A stretch of 55,331 nucleotides of DNA from DATLSM01 sp049585815. Lineage in GTDB: Bacteria > Actinomycetota > Thermoleophilia > Solirubrobacterales > 70-9. The position numbers were made by a program, and so were the translations under genes. The notes under the pieces are model-generated. The model was not told the origin of the DNA and did not search any database. It worked only from the letters and a program-made list of their open reading frames with translations. Shown here piece after piece: positions 15,624-24,484 of the stretch (positions within the stretch are counted from its first letter, which is position 1; the number at the start of each line of letters is the position of its first letter). Location of the stretch: NCBI GenBank assembly GCA_049585815.1, contig JBAVAR010000137.1, positions 1 through 55,331 on the forward strand. The letters run 5' to 3'.

Positions 15624-16580
15624 CTACAAGTGCGATACGAGTTCGGCCACGATCTCCGCCGCGGGCTGTGTCTGTCTGGCGAGCGCAACGCTCTGTCCGC
15701 CCCAAAGCGACAGCGCCTCGATCTCACCGGTCGTTCCGAGCATCGGGGGCGCGGGGGAATATCGAAGAATCGGATCGCCTGAAGCGAAGTGCGCTATTAC
15801 CTCCCCTTCTCCAGGTCGACTGCCCGGTGGTGGGCGGCCCGCTACCTCCCACCTCTCGGCCGTAGAGTTGTGGAGGGCGCGGTGCGGAGAGTTCGGCCAT
15901 CCCACCTCATAAAGGTTGGGGTACCACTCTGCATCGGTCTCGCTTGCGTCGATCAGGCGGCGCCGATACTGCTCGTGGATCGGCATCTCGTCGGCCAAGA
16001 GAAAGCGGGTGCCCAGCCAGGCGGCCTGCGCGCCAAGGGCGAGCACTGCTGCCACTCCTCGAGCGTCGCCGATCCCACCGGCCGCGATGACCGGTAGCGG
16101 TGCCACCGCATCGACTACCGCTGGCACCAAGGGGAGCGTTGCCACGCCACCCCACACGTGCCCGCCGGCCTCCCAACCCTGCGCGACGACGATGTCAACT
16201 CCGCATCCGACTGCGCGCCGCGCTTCCTCGGTACTCCCGACCGTGTGAATAGCGAGCCCCCCGGCGTCATGGACCGGGTCGACATAGCTCTGGGGATCGC
16301 CCCAGAGGAACGACACGATCCGCAGATCAGCGGAAAGTGCTTGATCGAGTCGACGGTGCTGATCTGAGGTGAGAACGAAGTTGCCGGCAAATGGCCGGTT
16401 GGTGAGTGCTGCCGTTTCACGCACCACCTCCCCGGCGTCATCGGACCAGGACAGTCCCAGGCTGCCGAGGCCACCGGCGTTTGAGACCGCTGCGGGCAGG
16501 GCAGGATCTGCCGACATAGGTGCCTCGACGATCGGGTGCTCAATCCCCAGCAACTCGCACACCGGCGTGTGGGCGCTCAT
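15624..16580 (-). CDS. Nitronate monooxygenase-family flavoenzyme
   Basis: A 318-residue TIM-barrel FMN protein of the nitronate monooxygenase (2-nitropropane dioxygenase) family. The N-terminus LLGIEHPIVEAPM and SNAGGLGSLGLSW, the mid-protein AQGWEAGGHVWG and the FMN-phosphate region VIAAGGIGDARGVAAVLALG are all present, with WLGTRF following. The family oxidises propionate-3-nitronate or other alkyl nitronates, which are toxic respiratory inhibitors. AAGGGG precedes the ATG. Its coupling with a VOC protein and nearby redoxins fits a detoxification role. Confidence 0.88.
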   Translation of the reverse strand: MSAHTPVCELLGIEHPIVEAPMSADPALPAAVSNAGGLGSLGLSWSDDAGEVVRETAALTNRPFAGNFVLTSDQHRRLDQALSADLRIVSFLWGDPQSYVDPVHDAGGLAIHTVGSTEEARRAVGCGVDIVVAQGWEAGGHVWGGVATLPLVPAVVDAVAPLPVIAAGGIGDARGVAAVLALGAQAAWLGTRFLLADEMPIHEQYRRRLIDASETDAEWYPNLYEVGWPNSPHRALHNSTAERWEVAGRPPPGSRPGEGEVIAHFASGDPILRYSPAPPMLGTTGEIEALSLWGGQSVALARQTQPAAEIVAELVSHL

Positions 16581-16775
16581 TGAGATGACCCCTTTCTGGC
16601 GCCCGCGGCGCCGATTGACCTAGCCCAATCTAATCCTGAAAGGCTGCGACGTGCTCGGCTGACCCCTCGTCCCCATCCGTACCGCTTGCCCGAGTTCCGA
16701 GCCCCTGAAGCCACCGGGCGCCAGCACGGGATGGGAAGCATTATCGTCGCTCCTCAACATAGACAGGAGTAGATC

Positions 16776-17378
16776 ATGCGCAGCGACATCGCCCCCGACG
16801 GCATCTTCCCCGATTACGAGTTGCCCGATCACGAAAACCTTCCTCGAAAGCTCAGCGAGATCCAAGGGGACGACCCCCTGATCCTCACGCTGGCGCGTGG
16901 GAACTACTGCCCCAAGGAGCATCAGCAGCACCTCGACCTCGCGGCCAACTATTCCAAAATCGCGGTCGCCTACACCAAGGTTGCCACCATCTCGACCGAC
17001 ACCCATCACTCGAGTCAGGAGTTCCGCGGTTCGACCGGCGCCCAGTGGCCCTTCCTCTCTGACCCGGAGCGAACCGTCCAGAAGGACCTCGAAATCCAGG
17101 AGTACACCGACCCGGTCCACGATCCGATGATCCCCCATACCTTCGTGCTCAAGCCCGGCCTGGTCATCCACAGCATCTACAACGGCTACTGGTTCTGGGG
17201 TCGTCCCTCCTTCGACGATCTCTGGCACGACCTTCGAGCCGTGGCCCGCGAGATCCGCCCCGACTGGGATCTGAGCAAGCCCGGTCTGCGCGAGGCGTGG
17301 GATTCTGCCGACTACGCGCCATTTCACGGATGGGATAGGCGCTCTCCTCAGTCGACCCCCTCTTCTTACAACCCGTAA
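16776..17378 (+). CDS. Redoxin-like protein, one-cysteine type
   Basis: A 200-residue redoxin with FPDYELPDH at the N-terminus and its only cysteine, Cys45, in RGNYCPKE. This is a position compatible with a peroxidatic or thioredoxin-type nucleophile, so if active it would be a 1-Cys enzyme. FPFLSDPERT and the motif IYNGYWFWGRPSF follow. It is the paralogue of 14450-15067, which lost the cysteine, and the two share a 51-base identical tract (14768-14818 and 17094-17144). AGGAG precedes the ATG. Peroxide or organic-hydroperoxide reduction is the family role. The electron donor could be the nearby flavoprotein disulfide reductase, which is my inference. Confidence 0.8.
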   Translation: MRSDIAPDGIFPDYELPDHENLPRKLSEIQGDDPLILTLARGNYCPKEHQQHLDLAANYSKIAVAYTKVATISTDTHHSSQEFRGSTGAQWPFLSDPERTVQKDLEIQEYTDPVHDPMIPHTFVLKPGLVIHSIYNGYWFWGRPSFDDLWHDLRAVAREIRPDWDLSKPGLREAWDSADYAPFHGWDRRSPQSTPSSYNP

Positions 17379-17495
17379 CCACAAGGGGCCTTGCTCTACG
17401 GCGACGACCGCGCCTCCCTCCCAGACAGAGACCGCCGCGGGGATTGGCGGACACCACGTTGGCTGTGCCGCTCCCGAGGAGAAATTGAGCTGCGT

Positions 17496-17861
17496 TTACG
17501 GGTTGAGCTGTTCTTGCCAGTCCGGCGGGACGGCGCCCTGCGGGCCCGGCACTCCCTGCGAGGGTGGATGACTGTCGGGAGGCGCCAGCACCGGGCCTTC
17601 GAAGAACTCACCGGAGCGGTAGTTGTAGAACCAGTCCTCACCCGGCTCAAAGCTCTGGATCACCGGATGGCGGGTCTCCTCTTGGTGTCGTGTAGCGTGC
17701 TGGTTGGGCGAGTTGTCGCAGCAGCCGATGTGTCCACACGCTGCGCAACGGCGGAGGTGTAACCACCACTGACCACTTGCGAGGCACTCCTCGCATCCCT
17801 CGCCGCTCGGGGCGAGGGACTCGTCGATGTCACCTGAGCCAGGTGTTATGTCAGCATGCAC
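17496..17861 (-). CDS. UBP-type zinc-finger protein
   Basis: A 121-residue stand-alone UBP-type zinc finger. The ligands are GCEEC, then RRCAACGHIGCCD, then HATRH, with HPVIQSFEPGEDWFYNY closing the fold. This is the ubiquitin C-terminus-binding module of eukaryotic deubiquitinases, found widely in bacteria without ubiquitin. The C-terminal 35 residues are Pro-rich. GGAAGGAG precedes a GTG start at 17861. It follows the disulfide reductase gene by about 107 bases on the same strand, a neighbour pairing that suggests a redox or protein-tail-binding function. Confidence 0.85.
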   Translation of the reverse strand: MHADITPGSGDIDESLAPSGEGCEECLASGQWWLHLRRCAACGHIGCCDNSPNQHATRHQEETRHPVIQSFEPGEDWFYNYRSGEFFEGPVLAPPDSHPPSQGVPGPQGAVPPDWQEQLNP

Positions 17862-17968
17862 TGGGTGTTCTCCTTCCGTATCGAAGAGGTTGGTGGAGTT
17901 GGTAACTGCCGGCTATCGGGATTAACCGGGGTGGGAAGCCGATGAGGTCGTCATGGTCTCTCACTCCG

Positions 17969-19339
17969 TCAGCTCGCTACTGGCGGTCCCGTGTTGACCG
18001 CAATAGATGCTGTCGCGATCCGGCGGCGGAGTTCTTTTAATGCCACTACGTAGATCTCCGAGAACGTCGGGAACGGCTGGATCGTGTCGGCGAGAACGTC
18101 GAGAGGGATGCGGGCACGGATCGCGAGGGTTGCCTGCTGCAGCCACTCGCCCGCCTCGGGGCCGAGCGCGTAGGCGCCGGTGAGACGGTCGCCGTCACTG
18201 AGGAGGGTCAGGAAGCCGTTATCGTCAGCGTAGGCGCGCGTGTAGGTGGCGGTCTTCGACACCTCTGATAACGAAACCGTGGCGCTGAAATGGCCTTTGG
18301 AGTCGCCCACTGCCGCGGCCTGAGGGTCCGTGTATACGACTCGCGGGACCGCCTCGTAGGTTGCCTTTCGCGGCTCGCCGAGAATGTTCGCGGCGACGAC
18401 CTCACCCTCATACTTGCCGACGTGGGTCAGCGGCCAAAGGCCGTTGACATCGCCGATCGCCCAGAGGTGCTCGGCCGCGCGCAGGTGGGCGTCGACCGGA
18501 ACTCCGTGGGGGTTGGCCTCGACACCGACGGTCTCAAGGCCGAGCCCCTGAACCCGCGGACGCCGGCCGGTGGCGATGAGCAGCTGGTCGCCGCGCAGTT
18601 CGCGCCCGTCTTCAATCTCGACCACGTAGTCTTCGCCGTCGCGTCGCACAGCGGTTGCGTTTGCTGACAGGACGAGCTCGATGCCCTCGCGGCACAGTTC
18701 TTTACCGAGGGCCGCACCCAGCGGTGCCGGCTCACGCCCGAGCACGTGATTGGCCATGTCGATGATTGCCGCTTCGCCCCCGAGTCTACGCAAGGCCTGC
18801 GCCATCTCTACCCCGACCGGCCCCCCACCGAGGATGAGCAGGCGGCGCGGAACGGCTTTCATCGACGTAACCTCACGGCTGCTCCAAACGCCGTCGAGCT
18901 CGCTCAGCCCCGGTATTGGCGGCACGACCGGATCGGCGCCATTGGCGAGGACGATGTGATCGGAGGTATGGCGCACGCCGTCGACCTCGACGATGCCGGG
19001 GCCTGCCAACCGTCCGCTGCCGCGTAGCAGGTCAATACCGCGATCGGCCAACCAGCGCTCCTGTCCGGCGTCGGAATAGTCGGAGACCATGAAGTCGCGC
19101 CAGGCCAGCGCCGCCTCGACGTCGACCGTGGCGCTTGCGGCTGCCTCACGCGCCCCATGAGCCGCCTCGCCCGGGCGCAGCAGCGTCTTTGACGGAATGC
19201 ACGCCCAGTAGGAGCACTCTCCACCCACGAGCTCGCGCTCCACAACTGCGACCCGAAGGCCGCCCTCCGCCAGCGCCCCCGCGCAGTGCTCGCCCGGCGA
19301 GCCGCCACCAAGCACTATGACGTCGTAGTCGGTGTTCAT
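17969..19339 (-). CDS. Pyridine nucleotide-disulfide reductase (Lpd/MerA-like)
   Basis: A 456-residue class I flavoprotein disulfide oxidoreductase. FAD site GGGSPGEHCAG at 11-21, redox-active pair Cys42 and Cys47 in GGECSYWACIPSK, NAD(P) site ILGGGPVGVEMAQAL, second FAD motif AIGDVNG and a dimerisation domain. In dihydrolipoamide dehydrogenase the dimer face carries the catalytic His-Pro-Thr. Here the equivalent reads PFPTFSE, so that His is Phe and lipoamide is unlikely to be the substrate. I start at ATG 19339, since the extra 26 residues of the longer frame precede the beta-strand needed for FAD. It is followed by the UBP zinc-finger gene. Confidence 0.85.
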   Translation of the reverse strand: MNTDYDVIVLGGGSPGEHCAGALAEGGLRVAVVERELVGGECSYWACIPSKTLLRPGEAAHGAREAAASATVDVEAALAWRDFMVSDYSDAGQERWLADRGIDLLRGSGRLAGPGIVEVDGVRHTSDHIVLANGADPVVPPIPGLSELDGVWSSREVTSMKAVPRRLLILGGGPVGVEMAQALRRLGGEAAIIDMANHVLGREPAPLGAALGKELCREGIELVLSANATAVRRDGEDYVVEIEDGRELRGDQLLIATGRRPRVQGLGLETVGVEANPHGVPVDAHLRAAEHLWAIGDVNGLWPLTHVGKYEGEVVAANILGEPRKATYEAVPRVVYTDPQAAAVGDSKGHFSATVSLSEVSKTATYTRAYADDNGFLTLLSDGDRLTGAYALGPEAGEWLQQATLAIRARIPLDVLADTIQPFPTFSEIYVVALKELRRRIATASIAVNTGPPVAS

Positions 19340-19435
19340 TTCGGCGGGACCTCCGGGCGTGATGGAACCAAGAATTCGCTTGGACCGGACCAGTGAGCGG
19401 GCACACACAGCGTGCACGCCCGCCCATTGCGTCTA

Positions 19436-20674
19436 CTAGCGCAGCGACCTGAACGCCGCTCGCATCTCATCCGCGAAGAGCTGCGGCTGTTCCCAGGCGG
19501 CGAAGTGGCCGCCGCGGTCGAGTTCGTTGAAATAGATCAGGTTGTTGGGATACGCCCGCTCCGCCCAACTTCGAGGCGCTTGATACAGCTCGTCGGGAAA
19601 GACGCTTATGGCAAACGGGATCGAGACATTCTTGGCCTCGAAGAAGCCCGCCTTATTCTCCCAATAGAGCCGAGCCGAGGAAACCCCCGTGTTCGTCAGC
19701 CAGTAGAGCGTGATGTTGTCGAGGACGTCGTCAAGCGTCAGGTCGCCCGACGGGTTGCCTTGAACAACCTGTTCTACGAGCCCAGGCTGCCCGGAACCGT
19801 CGCCGTGGTCGAGAACGAATGCTGCAAGATCAACGGGCGAGTCCGACAGCCCGTAGAGCGTTTGCGGGCGCGTCGTCATGATCAGCGCATAGGCGACGTG
19901 CTTTGCGTAGAAGTTGCTCAACTGCTCGTACGCGCGTCCCTCCTCGGCTGAGAGACCCGATGGCGCCGGTTCGCCGCGCAGAAACCCGTTTACAAGCTCG
20001 GGCGGAGCGGTCCCAGGCATGTTGGAGTGAATGCCGAGCAGCTCCGGAGCTGCCTGTTCTCCCATCGCTTGCGTGACCGCCGCACCCCAGTCGCCGCCTT
20101 GCGCGACAAACCGCGTGTATCCAAGGCGCTTCATCAGCTCTACCCATGCGCGTGCAATATGGGGTGGACCCCACCCGGTGGAGGTCGGCTTGCCAGAGAA
20201 CCCGTAGCCCGGCAGTGAGGGAATCACCACATCGAAGGCGTCTGATGCGCTCGCACCGTGTGCGGTCGGGTCGGTCAGCAGATCGATGATCTTCATCTGC
20301 TCGATGATCGAGCCAGGCCACCCGTGCGTGATGATGAGCGGCAACGCATCCTCGTGCTTTGAGCGAACATGAATGAAATGAGTGTCCAGCCCGTCTGTAT
20401 CGGTGATGAACTGCGGTAGGGAGTTCAGTCGCTCTTGGCACTTGGACCAGTCGTAATCCGTCCCCCAGTAGCGTGCGAGCTCCTGAATCGTTGCGATAGG
20501 CACGCCCTGCGAATCGTCGGCAACCGTCTCCCGCTCAGGCCACCGTGTTGCGATTATTCGCCGGCGCAAATCGGTGAGCTCTGCCTCGGGAAAATCGATC
20601 TCAAACGGACGAACTGTGGCCTGGTCGCCGTCCGTCTGTTGGCCGACATCATCTTGAGTGGCGATTGTGCTCAT
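19436..20674 (-). CDS. Epoxide hydrolase (EHN plus alpha/beta hydrolase)
   Basis: A 412-residue protein with the N-terminal EHN lid domain (PFEIDFPEAELTDLRRRI) and a C-terminal alpha/beta hydrolase fold. The oxyanion segment is HGWPGS (117-122), the nucleophile is Asp195 in GGDWGA and the catalytic histidine is in GGHFAAWE near the end. Juvenile-hormone or limonene-type epoxide hydrolases share this layout and convert epoxides to diols without cofactor. AAAGGAG precedes the ATG. No partner oxygenase is adjacent. It belongs to the detoxification neighbourhood. Confidence 0.9.
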   Translation of the reverse strand: MSTIATQDDVGQQTDGDQATVRPFEIDFPEAELTDLRRRIIATRWPERETVADDSQGVPIATIQELARYWGTDYDWSKCQERLNSLPQFITDTDGLDTHFIHVRSKHEDALPLIITHGWPGSIIEQMKIIDLLTDPTAHGASASDAFDVVIPSLPGYGFSGKPTSTGWGPPHIARAWVELMKRLGYTRFVAQGGDWGAAVTQAMGEQAAPELLGIHSNMPGTAPPELVNGFLRGEPAPSGLSAEEGRAYEQLSNFYAKHVAYALIMTTRPQTLYGLSDSPVDLAAFVLDHGDGSGQPGLVEQVVQGNPSGDLTLDDVLDNITLYWLTNTGVSSARLYWENKAGFFEAKNVSIPFAISVFPDELYQAPRSWAERAYPNNLIYFNELDRGGHFAAWEQPQLFADEMRAAFRSLR

Positions 20675-21491
20675 TGCGTGTGCTCCTTTGCTTTGGCGAG
20701 TGGCAAGGCGCCGACTGGATTGGCAACGCAGCTGGGATAGGAGAATCTGTCTGTGAACGCAAGACCCCCGCGATCAGGACGAGCCCTGCTGGCTAGGCGG
20801 CGTTTCTGTCGCTGTGGACGAAACAGCCCGTGAGGTCGGCGGAAGTTTGCGCCTCCAGAAGCCTGCGCGAGAGTTTCGAGCAGAAGCGGCCGAAAACCGG
20901 TCCTGGCGCCGACCATACCCCCAATTTGCGGATTCTCTGCTGATTAACCAACGCCGCCGCCGCAGAAATTACCGCAAAGAGCGCTGCTTTTGCGCCGTGA
21001 GCCGCAGGGCACCCGGAGGAAGCAGCTGCCGAGTACGCGTCCATGGTCCCGACTTGGTGTTGGAGGCGGGATTTATTGGGCAGGCAGAGCATTGAGCGAT
21101 CAGTTTCCATAGCCTCATCTACGGAAGGTCTGCCCGCCTGAAGGCGATCCTGGGATCGCGACCGAATCTCGGCGAGGTTGGGACGGCCGGCGGCAGTTCG
21201 TGCTCCAGACCGGTGGCACGTTCTCCGTTCCTCGATCGGGGCGAGCCGCATCCGGGCGCCGGGGCGAACCGGCAGATCATTCAATCGCTAGCCTGCGACA
21301 TGGCGGCGGCGAGGCCCCATCACCCCTCGGCTCGGCGAGAGGTGTCGACACAAACAAATACGCCCTCCCGCACCTCAACCTAGCTCGAGACTGCCACCGC
21401 CTGGGCTCCGACTGGCCAAACAGAGGGCTTTTCCATCAGCGTCGGCGATCGGCGGCCCACTGGCGTGATATAGGAGAACCCACTTAGTCGA
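20675..21491. other. Long gap without a supported gene
   Basis: Open frames across these 817 bases are unlike any family I know and lack starts with ribosome-binding sites. The upstream part must contain the promoter of the epoxide hydrolase. The rest shows no repeat, RNA or operator that I can defend. Confidence 0.5.
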
Positions 21492-22217
21492 TTGAACCCG
21501 CCCGCTGAGCACAACAACCGGAACGTCGCGATCATCACCGGCGCCTCGCAGGGCATCGGCGCGGGACTGACGAAGGCATATCGTGAGCGAGGGTATGCGG
21601 TGATCGCGACTGCTCGATCGATCGGGACTTCAGAGGACCCCGGCCTCGTGACCCTCGAGGGCGACATCGCCGACCCCGACACGGCGCAGCGCATCGTGCA
21701 GGCGGCGGTCGAGCATTTCGGCCGCATAGACACCCTCGTCAATAATGCGGGAATCTACATCGGCAAGCCCTTCACGGACTACACCCTTGAGGACTTCAAC
21801 GCGCTGATCGCCGTCAACCTTGCTGGCTTCTTTCACATGACGACGCGCGCGATCAAACAGATGCTCGACCAGGGTCATGGACACGTGGTTAATGTCTCAA
21901 CGTCACTCGTCGAGCAGCCGGATAGCAGCAGACCAGCCGCGCTGCAAACGCTGACTAAGGGCGGCCTGGCAGCGGTCACCCGGTCGCTCGCGATCGAGTA
22001 CGCTTCACGCGGCCTGCGGGTAAATGCCATTTCGCTCGGTGTCATCAAAACACAGCCACATGGCGAGAGCTCCTACGCGGGGATGGGTGCGTTGCACCCC
22101 ATCGGCCGAGTCGGTGAGCTCGAGGACGTGGTCGCTGGAGTCCTCTATCTCGAGTCGGCACCGTTCGTGACCGGCGAGATCCTGCACATCGACGGCGGCC
22201 AAAGCGCAGGACACTGA
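21492..22217 (+). CDS. SDR-fold protein lacking the catalytic tyrosine
   Basis: A 241-residue SDR of the 3-oxoacyl-ACP-reductase-like type. GASQGIG (17-23) and NNAG (84-87) are intact and the C-terminal DGGQSAGH tail is normal. The active-site YxxxK reads QTLTK, so Tyr152 is Gln while Lys156 is kept. A Ser/Thr-rich strand STSLVEQ takes the place of the catalytic serine loop. Family members with this change exist, and their activity is doubtful. The start is a TTG, with GGAGAA about 14 bases upstream, so the exact start is uncertain. A VOC gene follows by 167 bases. Confidence 0.8.
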   Translation: MNPPAEHNNRNVAIITGASQGIGAGLTKAYRERGYAVIATARSIGTSEDPGLVTLEGDIADPDTAQRIVQAAVEHFGRIDTLVNNAGIYIGKPFTDYTLEDFNALIAVNLAGFFHMTTRAIKQMLDQGHGHVVNVSTSLVEQPDSSRPAALQTLTKGGLAAVTRSLAIEYASRGLRVNAISLGVIKTQPHGESSYAGMGALHPIGRVGELEDVVAGVLYLESAPFVTGEILHIDGGQSAGH

Positions 22218-22384
22218 CCGTGAGGGTACAGTCTTGCGGCGACACCCGACTGCTACTCAGAACGGAAAGCAGTGATGGGCGTCGGCGCGCTAGCAGCGAC
22301 CAGAGATCGGGTCGGGGGCACGCACAGGTGTGTACACGGCGCAATGCGTGACCGTAGCGGTAAATTACAGAGACGGAGGTAAAA

Positions 22385-22834
22385 ATGGGCACCATTGACG
22401 CCGAGCTGGCCTTGGTTCATTTCATCGTTTCGGACAATGTGGAGCGTTCCCGTCGCTTCTACACGGAAGTGCTCGGCGGCACATTGGAACGCTCCGGAGA
22501 ACCGACCAACGTCGCGCTCGCCAACAGCTGGATCGTCATCAATCGGGGCGGAGGTCCGACCGACGACAAGCCGACGGTCACCCTGGAGACGCCACGCGAC
22601 CTAGACCGGGTCAGCAGCTTTCTCAATATCCGGGTCAAAGACATCGAGGCCGTATACGCAGAATGGAGCGCCCGTGGTGCTCAATTCCTGACTCCACCGA
22701 AGCATCACCAGTACGAGATCCGTTGCTACATCCGCGACCCCGACGGTCATCTGATCGAGGTGGGGCAAACCACAGACCCTGTGGGGGACTGGACCCCCCC
22801 TCAGTGGCTATCGAGTACCGCCGAGGAGTCATGA
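22385..22834 (+). CDS. VOC-family protein (paralogue of 15165-15596)
   Basis: A 149-residue glyoxalase-fold protein almost identical in plan to the copy at 15165-15596: VHFIVSDNVERSRRFYTEV, GGGPTDDKPTVTLETP, SSFLNIRVKDIEAVYAEW and IRCYIRDPDGHLIEVGQT. It has a five-residue deletion in the loop after ERSGE and a longer tail. GGAGG precedes its ATG. The two copies bracket the detoxification genes at 15-23 kb, so a local duplication is likely. Substrate unknown. Confidence 0.85.
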   Translation: MGTIDAELALVHFIVSDNVERSRRFYTEVLGGTLERSGEPTNVALANSWIVINRGGGPTDDKPTVTLETPRDLDRVSSFLNIRVKDIEAVYAEWSARGAQFLTPPKHHQYEIRCYIRDPDGHLIEVGQTTDPVGDWTPPQWLSSTAEES

Positions 22835-23473
22835 CGACCGCGCTCATCGGCACCGGGGGACCTCGGATCGGTCATAACCCGACTGAAATCGAGTCCGGGT
22901 TTGGATATCCCTGTCGCGGTTAAAATGGTGTCGGCCGCCGCAGCGAAGCGCGCAGGTCGGCGCCCTGACCGCGTCGGAGTTGTGGGCGGTGCACACTTGA
23001 TTTGCGGAGTGCTTATTGCAGGCCAAAGGGCCGTTGTGTGGAATCTACGAGGCGTCCACCGCCACCTTGGCAGCTATGCGGTGCAGTACACCGCGCCAAG
23101 GAACCTCTCCTCGGGCCATCGTGCTCCTCCGGGCCAGCACCGAGGCTGGCTCCGACACCGCGACATATCAGTTCCAAGCAGTAGCCTAATTACCTGAAGC
23201 TCGATGGCATCGGAACGAAGCATCGAGTGATCCTCGAAAGGCTTTGACGAGGGATTCTGCAGGACGATAACCGGTTACTCTGCATTGATCCTCGCGTTCT
23301 AGGAATCTTACGTGGCGGGCGTTCTGCGCCCTGAGGCGATCGCGCGCTCTGATTTGCTCGGTGGCCTATCCGGGAGTACGAGGCAGCTGCGTGATGGAGT
23401 TTCGGCACCCACGAGCACCCAGCGGCAGGTCGAACCGATCGAGTGGTTGATTAGGTGCCGTAGGATTCGGCCT
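22835..23473. other. Gap without a supported gene
   Basis: The plus-strand frame that leads into the HtpX gene is open from 23312, but the protease signature begins only at 23474. I see no other gene or clear regulatory element in these 639 bases. Confidence 0.5.
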
Positions 23474-24442
23474 GTGTACAGCGAGATCGCCAGCAACAAG
23501 CGACGGACCGTCATCTTCATTGCCTTGTTCTTTGTGATCTGGCTTGCCATCGGTGCCGCTTGCGGCCTCCTCTTCAAAGCGGTCTATCACCCCACAGCCA
23601 ATGCGGAATTTTCGCGTGCCCCGACGACCAGCTACGGCTGGACGCCGGTAATCGTCGGCATCGCGATCTGTGGCGCGCTCGCCGTCGGCGGGATCATCTA
23701 CTCTCTCAACGCGGGAGCCGCTCTGGTGCTGCGGGTATCGGGGGCCGTGCCGGCCGACCCCGTCCAGTACCGACAGTTGCATGACCTGGTGGAGGCATTG
23801 GCCATCGGCGAGGGGATCCCCAAGCCCGCCGTGTATGTGATCGACGACCCCTCGCCCAACGCTTTCGCCACGGGGGTCAGCCCGGAAAAAGCAGCCATCA
23901 CATTCACTACCGGACTGCTGACCATCATGAACCGCGAGGAGCTTGAGGGCGTGACCAGCCACGAGATGAGCCACATCAAGAACCACGACATCCGTCTCCT
24001 GCTCGTGGTCGGAACCATGATCGGAATGGCCGCCCTGCTGGCCAGCATCCTGTGGCGGAGCGCATTCTTCGCCGGAGGCGGGCGTGGCAGCAGCGGCAAC
24101 CAAGCCGTCCTGGTGATCATCGCTGCCGGCACACTGCTCGCGATAGTCGGCTTCATCTTCGGTCCACTCATTCGCCTGGCGCTCTCGCGCCGCCGCGAGT
24201 CGTTGGCCGACGTGAGTGGTGTGGAGCTGACCCGCAATCCGGCTGGGCTGCTGAGCGCCCTCAAAAAACTCCAGCAGAACGACAAGCCGTTCAAGAAGAT
24301 GAACCACGCCACCGCGGCAATGTGCATAGACGACCCGTTGCAGCACCACGATGCTTGGTACCACCACCTCTATGACACTCACCCTCCCATCGAGGAGCGG
24401 ATAGCTGCACTTGAAAAGATTGCCTCGGGCCAGACTGTCTGA
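23474..24442 (+). CDS. htpX: HtpX-like M48 zinc metalloprotease
   Basis: A 322-residue integral membrane protease. The N-terminus MYSEIASNKRRTVIF is the typical HtpX start, so I use the GTG at 23474 and not the longer frame. Two membrane segments (about 12-36 and 58-78) precede the zinc site His163-Glu164-x-x-His167 (SHEMSH). Two more segments lie near 175-195 and 213-235, followed by the third ligand in RRRESLAD. HtpX degrades damaged membrane proteins with its active site facing the cytoplasm. It is convergent with lemA (30 bases between stops), an association seen in other genomes. Confidence 0.88.
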   Translation: MYSEIASNKRRTVIFIALFFVIWLAIGAACGLLFKAVYHPTANAEFSRAPTTSYGWTPVIVGIAICGALAVGGIIYSLNAGAALVLRVSGAVPADPVQYRQLHDLVEALAIGEGIPKPAVYVIDDPSPNAFATGVSPEKAAITFTTGLLTIMNREELEGVTSHEMSHIKNHDIRLLLVVGTMIGMAALLASILWRSAFFAGGGRGSSGNQAVLVIIAAGTLLAIVGFIFGPLIRLALSRRRESLADVSGVELTRNPAGLLSALKKLQQNDKPFKKMNHATAAMCIDDPLQHHDAWYHHLYDTHPPIEERIAALEKIASGQTV

Positions 24443-24454
24443 CCCGGGCAGTCA

Positions 24455-24484
24455 GCCGGCCCGGTGGAGTTTCAGCGGGCCGGC
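24455..24484. terminator. Bidirectional hairpin between htpX and lemA
   Basis: GCCGGCCCG (24455-24463) pairs with CGGGCCGGC (24476-24484) around a 12-base loop. It lies between two convergent genes and overlaps the lemA stop. No T-tract is present. Confidence 0.45.
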
